DNA of 64,000 nt from an uncultured Paracoccaceae bacterium. GTDB lineage: Bacteria > Pseudomonadota > Alphaproteobacteria > Rhodobacterales > Rhodobacteraceae. Positions 1-9,623 of this stretch are shown piece by piece. Position numbers and translations under genes: made by a program. Location of the stretch: assembly GCA_947501355.1 (NCBI GenBank), contig CANMVA010000001.1, forward strand, positions 1 through 64,000, in the 5' to 3' direction. The notes beneath the pieces are model-generated. The model ran no database searches. It saw nothing but the letters and a program-made list of their open reading frames with translations, and was not told where the DNA came from. Position 1 is the first letter of the stretch; the number at the start of each line of letters is the position of its first letter.

Positions 1-77
1 GTCTTGCCGTGGTCAACATGGCCAATCGTGCCAATGTTAACGTGCGGTTTGTTACGCTCAAACTTTCCCTTTGCCAT
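1..77 (-). CDS. tuf: Elongation factor Tu, N-terminal fragment
   Basis: Only the first 25 codons lie in the window; the gene runs off the left edge. Read on the minus strand it begins [20 protein letters not shown] and continues into VDHGKT, the EF-Tu N-terminus including the start of the GTP-binding P-loop. EF-Tu carries aminoacyl-tRNA to the ribosome. A purine-rich AAGAAGG lies upstream of the ATG at 77. Whether this is one of two tuf copies cannot be seen here. Confidence 0.97.
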   Translation of the reverse strand, partial: MAKGKFERNKPHVNIGTIGHVDHGK

Positions 78-170
78 ACCGATAGGCGCCTTCTTTTCAG
101 GGGGTCCACCCGACCCCGTTTCAACATCGCGGGCGATGTATTGGCAAACGGGACAGAAATCAAGCGTTAG

Positions 171-965
171 CTAGTTGCTGCCACCCAGACTGTTGCGGGT
201 ATTGAGCTGAGGCACCTCGATGCGCACGTCCGAATTGCCCGGAATGATCACATCCGAAGGCTCGGGTTCTGAGGCAGGCGTTGCGACGGGCGTCGTGGCA
301 GTAGGGCGTGCACCGGGGCGGGGCAGCTCGTCCAGGGCCTCCGTCTCGGCACTGTCTAGCGCGGCGACGGTCTCATCCGCCACGGTATCGGCGTCCTCCA
401 GCGGATCATCCACGATCCGGTCCGAGGTGGTGATCAGCCAAGTATCCTTGTTCTGGATCAGCCAATCCTGAATCCTCTTGGCCGCGTTGAAGCTAAGGGT
501 TTCGATCTGCTGTTCCTTGGTTTTGGTCAGACCCGATCCAATTATCGTATCGCCATCAAGGTTCTCAAAAACAGTGATCTGATGCGGCTCTTCGGTCAGT
601 TTCTTGCCCTGACTGTCATCCCAGACATTCACCGCAACGATCAGCACCGATTTCGGCGACAGCACGATGGGTATCCCCGGAGGGGCCAGCGCGTAGCCTT
701 GCACGGTCACGCCGAGATGAAACAGCCCCTGCCCGCGGTAGCTATCCAGGCGGTCATCGACGGCTTTGAAGAGCGCTTCTTCCCACTGCTCTGGTGTGGC
801 GGTGCGCGACACAGGGCTTTTCACGGCATTATCGGCCACGATGATGTTATGGCCCAGACGGAACGTCCCCATATCGGGAAGCTCGTCCGGCACTTTGGTC
901 TGGCCGCAGGCCGTCACTGTCAGGGCCAGAAGGCCAATTCCCAAAACTCTCGCGATCATGCGCAT
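171..965 (-). CDS. Putative lipoprotein of unknown function
   Basis: 264 residues. The N-terminus has a short basic region, a hydrophobic stretch and a lipobox-like LTVTAC ending at Cys20, so it is probably exported and lipid-anchored. The middle part is a compact domain of unknown role; the last 60 residues are rich in Pro, Ala, Thr, Asp and Glu and are probably disordered. I do not recognise a named family. A second ATG six bases downstream of the chosen start is equally possible. It is transcribed in the same direction as tuf, 93 bp upstream of it, and may be a separate unit. Confidence 0.8.
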   Translation of the reverse strand: MRMIARVLGIGLLALTVTACGQTKVPDELPDMGTFRLGHNIIVADNAVKSPVSRTATPEQWEEALFKAVDDRLDSYRGQGLFHLGVTVQGYALAPPGIPIVLSPKSVLIVAVNVWDDSQGKKLTEEPHQITVFENLDGDTIIGSGLTKTKEQQIETLSFNAAKRIQDWLIQNKDTWLITTSDRIVDDPLEDADTVADETVAALDSAETEALDELPRPGARPTATTPVATPASEPEPSDVIIPGNSDVRIEVPQLNTRNSLGGSN

Positions 966-1060
966 AAGCTCCTATCGGTTGGCACGCGGGTTAGACCATC
1001 CGGCGCGCACGCGCAATGTGGCGCGGTTTACATCCCGGTGAGCGGCCATACCTATGAGGC

Positions 1061-2422
1061 ATGAGCCAAACCGCCCGCCTTCCCGTTCGCGTCCAACTCG
1101 GTACCGAGCCGCTGTCGATCCTGCAGAGCTTTGCGGCCGCGCGCAGCAATATCCTGTCGATTATTCCGGCGCAGGCCACGCGCGAGCAGATCATTTCAGG
1201 GCGCACAGTGCTGCCTTGGCACATGGTGCAGGACCCGCAGGCCAATCGCGAGGTCTTGCTTGAAAAGCTCGACAATTACCCGAAATCCGACATCACGAAG
1301 GATATTTTGCGCCCGGCGATTGGCGAAAGCCTGTTCGTGGCCGAGGGCAAGGACTGGCGCTGGCAAAGACGGGCCTCGGCCCCTGCGTTCTCGCCCCGCA
1401 ACATCGCGGACCTGACGCCGATCATGACCCGCGCCGCCGAGGCCTCCGCCCAGCGGATTGCCGCCGCTGCGACGCCGGGACGGGCGCTGAACTTTTTTGA
1501 CGAGATGGTCGCGACGACCTTTGACGTGATCGCGGATGTGACATTCTCGGACGACAATATGTTTGACCAGCAGGCGGTGCACGCCGCGATTGATCGCTAT
1601 ATCGAGCAGGCAGCTAGGGTCTCGATCCTGGATATTCTGGGCTTTCCCACATGGGTGCCGCGCCCCGGTCGCATGATGGCGATGCCCGCAATACGCCGGA
1701 TGAAAGATCAGGCCGATGCCGCGATTGATCGCCGCCGCACTGTGCCGGATGCCGCTCAGCCAGATTTGCTGAGCCTGCTGGTGGACGCCGCGGACGAAAA
1801 AACCGGGCGCACCATGACCACGGGCGAGCTGCGCGACAACCTTTTGACCTTCATCGTCGCAGGTCACGAGACGACCGCGCTGACCCTCAGTTGGGCGCTT
1901 TATCTCTGTGCCTTCGATCCAGCGGTGCAGGACAAAGCCTGCGCGCAGGCTCAGGACGTGCTGGGCGACCGCGCAGCGACGGCAGAGGACGTGAGGAACC
2001 TGCCCTATATCCGCCAGATCATCGACGAAACCTTGCGCCTTTACCCCGCGGGCGGGTTCTTGTCGCGCACAGCGCAAGAGGACGACACGCTGATCGGCCG
2101 CCCCATCAAGGCGCGCGACACGGTGATGCTGCCGGTCTATGCGCTGCACCGCCACCACGATCTGTGGGAGGACCCGAATGCCTTCAATCCGGACCGGTTT
2201 GCTGATCCAAAAGCCATCGACCGCTACGCTTATCTGCCGTTCAGTGATGGGCCGCGCATCTGCATCGGGGCCAGTTTCGCGCTGCAAGAGGCGGTGATCA
2301 TCCTCGCCACCCTTCTGGCACGGTTCAAGTTCACCTCCGTGCCGGGGCGCGACCCGGACCCGGTGATGATCCTGACCTTGCGCCCGGAAGGTGGCGTCTG
2401 GCTGACGGTGGAGCCCGCTTAG
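1061..2422 (+). CDS. Cytochrome P450
   Basis: 453-residue soluble bacterial P450, a heme monooxygenase using O2 and electrons from a redox partner that is not encoded nearby. The I-helix AGHETT lies at residues 267-272, the ExxR motif at Glu323-Arg326, and the heme-binding FSDGPRICIG has its ligand Cys401. Length is normal for a class I enzyme. The substrate cannot be told from sequence. The ATG is at 1061. The stop codon overlaps the convergent metalloprotease stop by four bases. No ferredoxin or reductase gene is adjacent, so it probably borrows partners from elsewhere. Confidence 0.95.
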   Translation: MSQTARLPVRVQLGTEPLSILQSFAAARSNILSIIPAQATREQIISGRTVLPWHMVQDPQANREVLLEKLDNYPKSDITKDILRPAIGESLFVAEGKDWRWQRRASAPAFSPRNIADLTPIMTRAAEASAQRIAAAATPGRALNFFDEMVATTFDVIADVTFSDDNMFDQQAVHAAIDRYIEQAARVSILDILGFPTWVPRPGRMMAMPAIRRMKDQADAAIDRRRTVPDAAQPDLLSLLVDAADEKTGRTMTTGELRDNLLTFIVAGHETTALTLSWALYLCAFDPAVQDKACAQAQDVLGDRAATAEDVRNLPYIRQIIDETLRLYPAGGFLSRTAQEDDTLIGRPIKARDTVMLPVYALHRHHDLWEDPNAFNPDRFADPKAIDRYAYLPFSDGPRICIGASFALQEAVIILATLLARFKFTSVPGRDPDPVMILTLRPEGGVWLTVEPA

Positions 2423-3540
2423 TCGCAGATCGTTTTCAAGGCCTGCCATTCCGCATCGGTCAGACTGGGCGTATAGTCAGCCGCCGACCCGCTGGCCTCT
2501 GCGCGTTCGATCCGGCTGACCAGATCGGGATGCGCCATAAAGTGATCCAGCAAGCTGGGCTGATCGCCGCTGAGTTCCTCGAACCGCTCGAACATGCGCG
2601 CAAGGCCAAGCGGTGAGACACCCGCCGCTTCAAGCGTCTCGGAGGCGAAGATGTCTGCGTTCATCTCGGCCTCCTGGCTGTAGCTCGCCTGGATCAGACG
2701 CTCCGCAAGAAACAGAACCACCGCGCCGCCCGCGAAGTCGCCAAAGAGCAACCCCAGCACCCCGATGGAACCCGCCGAGCGCAGCGCCATGCGCGACGGG
2801 TCGCGGGCCACGACATGGCCAACCTCATGGGCAAAGACGGCTGCAATCTCGTCGGGGTCTTCCGCGATATCCAGCAGCCCGTCGAACAACACGACATAAC
2901 CGCCGGGCAGCGCGAAAGCGTTGATCATCTCGTGATCCAGAACCCGCACGGTCAGGGGATAGGGCAGATCAACCGTCTCGGTCAGACGGGCCTCCATCTT
3001 GGCGAGGGCAGCCAGTCCGGCGGGGCTTTCGCATGTCGGGACCGGATCAATCCCGGAGCCGTCCAGCGCGTTGCGTATCTGCTCGAACGTCGTATCGCCC
3101 AGCGCTTTTTCCCCGCTGGGCGGCAAGAATGTCGCCAATTGGTTAGCCATCACCGGGACCAGCACGAAAATGATCAGCGCAACCGAGGCGACGGCGGCGA
3201 TCGACCAGCTGATCAGACGGCCCGTGTTCTGCATCGGCGGGCGCTTGTCCAGATGCCGGGCCACTGCCTTGATCTGCTGCACCATCGCACGGTCACGCAC
3301 GATCAGCCGGGTCACTGGATCGCTAGCCTGCGCCAAGACCAGATCGGTCGGATGGGCCTGATCCGGCACGCGTCGCAACAGGCTCAGGGGCCAGCGCAGC
3401 GCCTCGCCGTCCCCAGGCGCGATCACCAGATCGGTCGCAGTCAGCGTCAGGGCAACCCGCACCGGCAAGGCGCGTTCGCCGTCCATCAAATCGCCAAAAA
3501 CAGGTGAGGCGGAGGGGAGTGTCTCGGCCCGCAGGGTCAT
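2419..3540 (-). CDS. M48-family zinc metalloprotease, membrane anchored
   Basis: 373 residues. The zinc motif HEVGH is at His238-His242 and the third ligand is in EMNAD, beginning at Glu292, matching the ExxAD rule for M48 peptidases. One clear hydrophobic segment lies near residues 110-135 before the protease domain, which is therefore likely periplasmic or membrane-associated. The N-terminal 100 residues form a separate domain. It is the last gene of a coupled trio: its ATG overlaps the stop of the DUF898 gene by four bases. Such proteases act in envelope quality control; the specific substrate is unknown. Confidence 0.9.
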   Translation of the reverse strand: MTLRAETLPSASPVFGDLMDGERALPVRVALTLTATDLVIAPGDGEALRWPLSLLRRVPDQAHPTDLVLAQASDPVTRLIVRDRAMVQQIKAVARHLDKRPPMQNTGRLISWSIAAVASVALIIFVLVPVMANQLATFLPPSGEKALGDTTFEQIRNALDGSGIDPVPTCESPAGLAALAKMEARLTETVDLPYPLTVRVLDHEMINAFALPGGYVVLFDGLLDIAEDPDEIAAVFAHEVGHVVARDPSRMALRSAGSIGVLGLLFGDFAGGAVVLFLAERLIQASYSQEAEMNADIFASETLEAAGVSPLGLARMFERFEELSGDQPSLLDHFMAHPDLVSRIERAEASGSAADYTPSLTDAEWQALKTICD

Positions 3541-4736
3541 ATCGCAGCTCCCACATCCAGCGCCTCGGCAAATCCTTCGGCTTCGGCAAACTCATCGCGC
3601 GGGCGTTGTCGGATGTCGGTCAGCGCGCCGGGGTTTTGCAGGCTCAGCGTTTGGGCATAATGCTCGGCCAGCGGCAGGCCCACAAAGACCTGACTGAGCA
3701 CGTTCCACATCAAAAAGACCGTGAAATAGAGCATCACCGTCAGGATGGTCGTGATCCAGACGGGCGTGTTGGTCAGGTTCTGGATCATCTCGATATCGAA
3801 TGTCTCGTCCAGTTCTGCGGCCGACCCGATCATCGTCATGATCGTGGCAAAAAGCAGGATAAAGAGCGCAAAGAGCAATCCGCCCACCACCGTGTAGACC
3901 AGCGTATAACCAACGCCGTAAATCTTCATCACGCGGCCCGTGCGGGGCATCGCATGCAGGGCCACGCCATCCAGCGTCTTGTGATTGGTCAGAAGTTTGA
4001 GCGACTGCACCCGAAAGTGGATCGCGCCATAGCCGAACCAGATCAGAAAGACCGGCACGAGGAAAAACGCCCGTTCGGTGCTGGTCGCGCCGACAGCAAA
4101 GCTGCCCAGCCCGAAAACCGCGCCAATCATCATATGCACCATAGGGGGGTAAAGCATCTTCCAGTCACCGCCCTGATGCAGGCGTTTGTCGCCAAAGAAG
4201 GTGCGATCCGCGCGGTATTTCTCAAGGTAGAAGACCTGTCTTGGCAGCAGCAGCCCAAGCGTCAGGATCGTCGCCAGCCAATGGAGCGCAGCCCGCCACG
4301 CATAGCCCCACGCCCCCGGCTCAAGCCCGAAGCGAATGCCGCGCCATCTTGTGCGGGCCAGGATATAGCGCCGCGCGCGGTATTGCGCGAAAAAGATGAT
4401 CGGTAGGAGGCCGATGAACGACAGCGCGTAGGCCGCGCCGTTCCCGGCAAAGAGCGAGAAGCTGGCGAACATTAGGATCAGGTTCACGATGCCGATATAG
4501 AAGGCCAGAAACACCACCGCGACCAGAAAACCCAGCAGCTTCTCCAGCGGTGTGCCCAGATATTCCATCGGGTGGCCACCGGGTCGGATCGCGCTCCACA
4601 TATAGCGGCGCAGGCGGGTTTTCATCCAGAAGCGGTAAAAGCCTAGTGTCAGGATCGTCAGGATGCCGGTTTTCAGCGACAGCCAGAAATAAGCGCCTTT
4701 CCGGCCAACGAATTCGGTGCCCAGCGCCTCGCTCAT
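3537..4736 (-). CDS. DUF898 (YjgN-like) multi-spanning membrane protein
   Basis: 399 residues with several hydrophobic segments and the N-terminal signature of DUF898/YjgN proteins: [19 protein letters not shown] followed by [16 protein letters not shown]; the same pattern recurs around [11 protein letters not shown] to [11 protein letters not shown], suggesting an internal repeat. The biochemical function of the family is unknown. It overlaps parC upstream (ATGA at 4733-4736) and the M48 protease downstream (3537-3540), so the three are probably translationally coupled. The pairing with a metalloprotease suggests an envelope role. Confidence 0.85.
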   Translation of the reverse strand: MSEALGTEFVGRKGAYFWLSLKTGILTILTLGFYRFWMKTRLRRYMWSAIRPGGHPMEYLGTPLEKLLGFLVAVVFLAFYIGIVNLILMFASFSLFAGNGAAYALSFIGLLPIIFFAQYRARRYILARTRWRGIRFGLEPGAWGYAWRAALHWLATILTLGLLLPRQVFYLEKYRADRTFFGDKRLHQGGDWKMLYPPMVHMMIGAVFGLGSFAVGATSTERAFFLVPVFLIWFGYGAIHFRVQSLKLLTNHKTLDGVALHAMPRTGRVMKIYGVGYTLVYTVVGGLLFALFILLFATIMTMIGSAAELDETFDIEMIQNLTNTPVWITTILTVMLYFTVFLMWNVLSQVFVGLPLAEHYAQTLSLQNPGALTDIRQRPRDEFAEAEGFAEALDVGAAI

Positions 4737-6970
4737 GTAAAGCGGTTATCGCGCGGGAAGCCCCGCGGTGCCATACGGCCCGCCGAGGCGCGTTTGCCGG
4801 TCCATTCGGCCAGTTCGGTTTCGGTCCGGGTGCGGCCTGCGGGGTCCAGCCAGCTGAGCCCGTCCTCCATAGTGAAGGTCGTCGCATCCGACAGCCCGCC
4901 ATCCTTGTATTTCTGAAGGCGCACACCCTTGCCGCGCCCCATCTCGGGCAGCTCATCCAACGGGAAGACCAGCACCTTGCGGTTCTCGCCCACACACGCC
5001 ACGTGATCGCCGTCCACCGGCTTGCAGACCAGCGCTTTCACATCGCCACGGACATTCAAAACCTGCTTGCCCGCGCGGGTCTGCGCGACGACATCCTCCT
5101 CTGGCACGACAAAGCCGTCGCCCGCGGTGGACGCCACCAGCAATTTGCGCCCCGGTTTGTGGATGAAGAGGCCAATGATCTCGCTGTCATTGGGCAGATC
5201 GACCATCAGGCGCAAGGGCTCGCCCATGCCCCGCCCGCCCGGCAGGTTCGACGCGGAGACGGTATAGAACCGCCCGTTCGCGCCGAAGACGAGCAAGCGA
5301 TCCGTCGTCTCCGCATGAAAGGCAAAGCGCGGCCCATCGCCGTCTTTGAATTTCATCTCCTGACCCAGATCGACATGGCCTTTCAAGGCGCGCACCCAGC
5401 CCATTTGCGAGCAGACAACGGTGATCGGCTCGCGGTCGATCATCGCCTCCAAAGGTACCTCTTCTACCTCGCCAGCCTCTGCAAAGGTCGTGCGCCGCGC
5501 GCCGCCTTCGTAGTCCTTGCCGAAGGTCTTTTTCGTCTCGCGGAGTTGATCCGCGATTTTCGCCCATTGCAGGCTGTCTTCGGCCAGCAAATCCTCCAGC
5601 CCCGCGCGTTCTTCATAAAGAGCGTCCCGCTCGTTGCGCAGCTCCATCTCCTCGAGCTTGCGCAAGGACCGCAGGCGCATGTTCAGGATCGCCTCGGCCT
5701 GCACATCGGTCAGCTCAAACTCGGCCATTAGCATGGCTTTGGGGTCGTCCTCATAGCGGATAATTTCGATCACGCGATCAAGGTTGAGGAACGCGACAAT
5801 GTAGCCCTCAAGAACCTCAAGACGGTGGTCGATCTTAGCCAGACGATGCTCCGACCGGCGGATCAGCACCTCGCGGCGGTGATCAAGGAAGGCGCGCAGC
5901 ACCTCCTTCATCGAGCAGACCTTTGGCGTGCGCCCGTCGATCAGCACGTTCATGTTGAGGCTGAAGCGCACTTCCAGATCAGAGTTGCGATATAGCATCC
6001 CCATCAGCACGTCTGGGTCCACATTCTTCGAGCGCGGCTCGATCACCATCCGAATGTCGTCAGCGCTCTCATCCCGAATATCGGTGAGAATCGGAATTTT
6101 CTTGGTCTGGATCAGCTCCGCGATCTTCTCGATCAGTTTGGATTTCTGAACCTGATACGGGATCTCGGTCACGACGATCTGCCATTGACCGCGGCCCAGA
6201 TCCTCGATCTCCCAACGACAGCGCAGACGGAACGACCCGCGCCCGGTGCGGTAAGCCTCAAGGATGTTCTCCTTCGGCTCGACGATCACGCCGCCTGTGG
6301 GGAAATCGGGGCCGGGGACGTATTCCTGCAACGTCTCATCCCGCGCGCCGGGCGTCTTGATCAGATGCAGACAGGCGTTACACAGCTCGACGATATTATG
6401 CGGCGGAATGTTCGTCGCCATCCCCACCGCGATCCCGCTCGATCCATTGGCCAGAAGGTTCGGAAACGACGCAGGCAACACGACCGGTTCGGTCAGCGTG
6501 CCGTCGTAATTGTCCCTGAAATCAACAGCGTTCTCGGAAAGCCCTTCCAGCAGCGCCTCCGCCGCGACGGTCATCCGCGCTTCGGTGTAGCGGCTCGCGG
6601 CAGGGTTATCGCCGTCGATATTGCCGAAGTTCCCCTGCCCGTCGACCAGCGGATAGCGCACCGCGAAATCCTGCGCCAAACGGGCCATCGCATCGTAAAT
6701 CGCGGCATCCCCGTGGGGGTGGTAATTGCCCATCACGTCGCCGCTGATCTTTGCTGATTTCCGGAACCCCCCGTTGGAGGCCAGCTTCAACTCCCGCATG
6801 GCATAGAGAATCCGCCGATGCACCGGCTTCAGGCCGTCGCGCGCATCGGGCAGCGCACGGTGCATGATCGTGGACAGCGCATAGGTCAGATACCGCTCGC
6901 CGATGGCACGGCGAAGCGGTTCTGTCACGTTTTGCGGGTCGATATTGGGGTCGTCGGTCAGATCGCTCAT
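4733..6970 (-). CDS. parC: DNA topoisomerase IV subunit A
   Basis: 745 residues from the ATG at 6970 ([10 protein letters not shown]). A TTG at 7021 would add 17 residues but family members start near the ATG. With ParE it decatenates daughter chromosomes. The breakage-reunion domain includes AASRYTE with the active tyrosine at residue 128. The quinolone-determining stretch reads [12 protein letters not shown], so the position of E. coli Ser80 is Ala89 and that of Glu84 is Asp93. The C-terminal part has the beta-propeller repeats. ParC rather than GyrA is favoured by the N-terminus and by the lack of a clear GyrA box. Its stop overlaps the DUF898 start. Confidence 0.93.
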   Translation of the reverse strand: MSDLTDDPNIDPQNVTEPLRRAIGERYLTYALSTIMHRALPDARDGLKPVHRRILYAMRELKLASNGGFRKSAKISGDVMGNYHPHGDAAIYDAMARLAQDFAVRYPLVDGQGNFGNIDGDNPAASRYTEARMTVAAEALLEGLSENAVDFRDNYDGTLTEPVVLPASFPNLLANGSSGIAVGMATNIPPHNIVELCNACLHLIKTPGARDETLQEYVPGPDFPTGGVIVEPKENILEAYRTGRGSFRLRCRWEIEDLGRGQWQIVVTEIPYQVQKSKLIEKIAELIQTKKIPILTDIRDESADDIRMVIEPRSKNVDPDVLMGMLYRNSDLEVRFSLNMNVLIDGRTPKVCSMKEVLRAFLDHRREVLIRRSEHRLAKIDHRLEVLEGYIVAFLNLDRVIEIIRYEDDPKAMLMAEFELTDVQAEAILNMRLRSLRKLEEMELRNERDALYEERAGLEDLLAEDSLQWAKIADQLRETKKTFGKDYEGGARRTTFAEAGEVEEVPLEAMIDREPITVVCSQMGWVRALKGHVDLGQEMKFKDGDGPRFAFHAETTDRLLVFGANGRFYTVSASNLPGGRGMGEPLRLMVDLPNDSEIIGLFIHKPGRKLLVASTAGDGFVVPEEDVVAQTRAGKQVLNVRGDVKALVCKPVDGDHVACVGENRKVLVFPLDELPEMGRGKGVRLQKYKDGGLSDATTFTMEDGLSWLDPAGRTRTETELAEWTGKRASAGRMAPRGFPRDNRFT

Positions 6971-7208
6971 AGATACGGTGTAATTGGCCCCTTTCCCACG
7001 GTCCAGAGGGAAGCGGGCCAAATCAGCGCGTGGAGGGGCTTAAAAATATGTGCCCTTCAGCCCACAGAACCCTTCACCGTGAAATAATCGGGAACTTTCC
7101 CCGTTTTCGCGGTTTGAGAAGTATGATTTCAGCAACACAAGGTGTTATGGTGACACTGCATTAGCCAGTTGCTGCTTTTATAAAATGTTTCCGGGGGGGA
7201 ACGTCCAA

Positions 7209-7742
7209 ATGAACAAGTTTATCGCATTCACCTTTTTGGTGCTTGGCGTCGGCTTTTACGAATTAAGCGGTGGCTCGGACTTTGTCCTTGAGACGCGCGA
7301 CAATGCCGAACCTCAAGTCGCGCGGGCGCAACCGCTTGACACGGTGGCCCCTGCGATTGCCGAAGCACCGGCTGAGCCGGTCAAAGTGGCCGCTATCGTC
7401 CCGACCCAGACCGAAACCGTGAATGTGCAGCTGGCCTCCTTCAATGTGGATGTCCCCGAGACGGAGCTGCCCAAGATCGACCTTAGCAAATTTGAAGCTC
7501 CCGCCCCGCGCGAACCTGTTCAGGCTGTCGCGGCTCCGGGCTTCGTCGGTACTGATATTCGTCAGGTCACCGGCAACCGTGTGAATGTCCGCTCTGGCCC
7601 CGGCACCGGTTTTGAGGTCGTCGCCCAAGCGATCCGTGGCGACGAAGCCGAGGTCATCATTGATGACGGCTCAGGTTGGGTGCAGCTGCGCCTTGCGGGC
7701 GGCCAAACCGGTTGGATGGCAGACTTCCTGCTGAGCGACTGA
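7209..7742 (+). CDS. Secreted or anchored bacterial SH3-domain protein
   Basis: 177 residues from the ATG at 7209, which follows a strong GGGGGGAA ribosome site. An N-terminal hydrophobic segment (FIAFTFLVLGVGFYEL) would export or anchor it. The middle 90 residues are Pro/Ala/Val rich and probably extended. The C-terminal 60 residues are a bacterial SH3 domain (SH3b): NRVNVRSGPGTGFEVV, then GWVQLR and a GWMADFLL ending. SH3b domains commonly bind cell-wall peptides; no enzyme domain is present, so it is probably a wall-binding or adaptor protein. Confidence 0.85.
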   Translation: MNKFIAFTFLVLGVGFYELSGGSDFVLETRDNAEPQVARAQPLDTVAPAIAEAPAEPVKVAAIVPTQTETVNVQLASFNVDVPETELPKIDLSKFEAPAPREPVQAVAAPGFVGTDIRQVTGNRVNVRSGPGTGFEVVAQAIRGDEAEVIIDDGSGWVQLRLAGGQTGWMADFLLSD

Positions 7743-7808
7743 TCCTGCGACCGTCTTGATCTTCGCCTGACCCCGCGCGATAGCTTGCGTCAAACAGGGG
7801 CAGGCCTC

Positions 7809-8636
7809 ATGCGCAAATCCATTCTAATCACCGGCTGTTCGTCCGGTATCGGCGAACATGCGGCTTACGCGTTGAAGGCCCGTGGCTGGCGTGTTTTCGC
7901 TTCGTGCCGCAAACCCGAGGATTGTGCTCGTTTTCAGAGCGCAGGTTTCGAGGCACCGCTGATCGACTACGCCGATCCTGTTACCATCGAAAACGGTCTG
8001 GCGGAGGTTCTTGAGGCCACGGGCGGCACTCTGGACGCGCTTTTCAACAATGGAGCCTACGGCATTCCCGGCGCTGTCGAAGACCTACCCACGGACGCCC
8101 TGCGCGCGATATTTGAGACGAATTTCTTTGGCTATCACGACCTGAGCCAGCGCGTGATTTCGGTGATGCGCGCGCAAGGTCATGGGCGTCTCGTTCAGAA
8201 CTCCTCCGTGCTGGGGTTCACCGCATTGCGCTGGCGCGGGGCCTACAACTCGACAAAATTCGCACTGGAAGGGCTCACCGATACACTCCGCGTCGAGATG
8301 CGCGACACGCCGCTGCACATCATCATGATCGAACCCGGTCCGATCACCACGAAGATCCGCCAGAACTCGATTCCGCATTTCGAGAAATGGATCAATTGGG
8401 AGGCCTCCCCCCGCGCCGAACAATATCGCACCGAATTGCGCAAACGCCTTTATGACGACAGCGGCCCCGACCTGTTCGAGCTGCCCTGCGACGCCGTCAC
8501 AAAAAAGCTGATTCACGCGTTAGAGGCCCGTAACCCCCGCCCGCGCTATTATGTGACGACGCCCACCTATCTGATGGGCGTGTTGAAACGTGTGCTGCCC
8601 ACCCGTGCGCTTGACTGGGTGGTGTCAAAAATCTGA
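7809..8636 (+). CDS. Short-chain dehydrogenase/reductase
   Basis: 275 residues from the ATG at 7809; an upstream TTG in frame is less likely. It has the classical SDR layout: TGCSSGIG dinucleotide-binding motif near the N-terminus, NNGAYG, the catalytic serine region NSSVLG, and the YNSTK active-site Tyr/Lys. It should oxidise or reduce a hydroxyl/carbonyl substrate with NAD(P). The substrate is not predictable. It stands alone between the SH3 protein and a small membrane protein. Confidence 0.92.
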   Translation: MRKSILITGCSSGIGEHAAYALKARGWRVFASCRKPEDCARFQSAGFEAPLIDYADPVTIENGLAEVLEATGGTLDALFNNGAYGIPGAVEDLPTDALRAIFETNFFGYHDLSQRVISVMRAQGHGRLVQNSSVLGFTALRWRGAYNSTKFALEGLTDTLRVEMRDTPLHIIMIEPGPITTKIRQNSIPHFEKWINWEASPRAEQYRTELRKRLYDDSGPDLFELPCDAVTKKLIHALEARNPRPRYYVTTPTYLMGVLKRVLPTRALDWVVSKI

Positions 8637-8707
8637 CCTGCGCGCATTTACGTCTGTCTTTTTCGGCCCGCACGCCTAGGTGACGCTGAACGAATGAAGG
8701 AAACTTA

Positions 8708-8917
8708 ATGACCTCTGATCCGCTCTTTTATCTTCTCGCCGCCTCGATCCTGCTGGTTCTGGGCATTCTGCTTTATGGCATTGCCGGGTTTGGCAAAGGT
8801 GGCGATTTCAATAAAACGAAGGCCAACAAGGTCATGCGCTGGCGCATCATCGCCCAGTTTGTCGCCGTGCTGCTGATCCTTCTCTACGTCTATCTTCGCC
8901 GCCAAGGAGGTGCCTAA
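8708..8917 (+). CDS. Twin-transmembrane-helix small protein (HIG1-type)
   Basis: 69 residues with two hydrophobic helices (about 8-28 and 47-63) joined by a basic loop, GDFNKTKANKVMRWRI, which resembles the HIG1 hypoxia-induced family. HIG1 proteins are associated with respiratory complexes in mitochondria; the bacterial role is not established. A GGAAACTTA sequence precedes the ATG. Its TAA is followed directly by the ATG of the adenosyltransferase, so they form one transcription unit. Confidence 0.85.
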   Translation: MTSDPLFYLLAASILLVLGILLYGIAGFGKGGDFNKTKANKVMRWRIIAQFVAVLLILLYVYLRRQGGA

Positions 8918-9490
8918 ATGGTTGTTCTCAATAAGATTTACACGAAAACCGGGGACGCGGGGGAGACTGCTTTGGGCAATGGCGCACGTGTGGCCAAGCA
9001 TTCTATGCGCGTCACGGCTTACGGCACGGTGGACGAGCTGAACTCCATCGTCGGCATCGCCCGGCTGCATGTGGAGGGCGAGATGGATGCGCAACTGTCC
9101 TCCATCCAGAACGACCTCTTTGATCTGGGCGCCGACCTCTGTCGCCCGGACATGGAGAAGGACGCCGACAGCGAATACCCGCCCTTGCGGATGGCCGCCG
9201 CACAGGTCGACCGTCTTGAGGCCGAGATTGACGTTATGAACGAGGCGCTGGAACCCCTGCGCAGTTTCATCCTGCCCGGAGGCTCTCCGGCGGCGGCGTA
9301 TCTGCACCAATGCCGGACCGTTGCGCGCCGCGCGGAACGTCTGTCGGTCGAACTGGCGAAGATGGAATCAATCAACCCGGCGGCTGTGAAGTTCCTCAAC
9401 CGCCTCTCGGATTGGTTCTTTGTGGCAGCGCGGATCGCCAATAATGACGGGAAAGATGACGTGCTTTGGAAACCTGGAGCCAACCGTTAG
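8918..9490 (+). CDS. Cob(I)alamin adenosyltransferase, PduO type
   Basis: 190 residues. It transfers the 5'-deoxyadenosyl group of ATP to cob(I)alamin, making coenzyme B12. Family signatures are visible in order: YTKTGDAGET near the N-terminus, VDELNS, RSFILPGG, CRTVARRAER and NRLSDWFFVAAR. The AAGGAGG ribosome site lies inside the end of the preceding small gene. It is about 37 kb from the cobalamin cluster and next to etfBA. It could serve the B12-dependent mutases of the ethylmalonyl-CoA pathway. Confidence 0.94.
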   Translation: MVVLNKIYTKTGDAGETALGNGARVAKHSMRVTAYGTVDELNSIVGIARLHVEGEMDAQLSSIQNDLFDLGADLCRPDMEKDADSEYPPLRMAAAQVDRLEAEIDVMNEALEPLRSFILPGGSPAAAYLHQCRTVARRAERLSVELAKMESINPAAVKFLNRLSDWFFVAARIANNDGKDDVLWKPGANR

Positions 9491-9623
9491 CGCAAAACGC
9501 GGCGTCGCAGGGCCGTAGCGCGTCGATTTTGACCTGTTTTCCGCCTCACCCCCGCGCTAACTAGGCGGGGAAAGATAGCTGTCGCAGGCATCCCCCGCGG
9601 CAGGCATAGCAGGAGAGTTGCAA

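Noticed and set aside
1196-2449. 417-codon open frame opposite the P450 gene
   Set aside because: Antisense shadow of a GC-rich gene; the P450 on the other strand has all family motifs.
4550-5731. 393-codon open frame opposite parC
   Set aside because: Shadow frame with no recognisable domain; it spans parC and the DUF898 gene.
7091-7115. GGAAC-type stress promoter upstream of the SH3 gene
   Set aside because: Spacing to the CGGTT element is about 14 bases, shorter than expected for alphaproteobacterial EcfG promoters.
9554-9561. GCGCTAAC half-site upstream of etfB, like those before pckA
   Set aside because: Single half-site with no left arm or second copy, so chance is a fair explanation.
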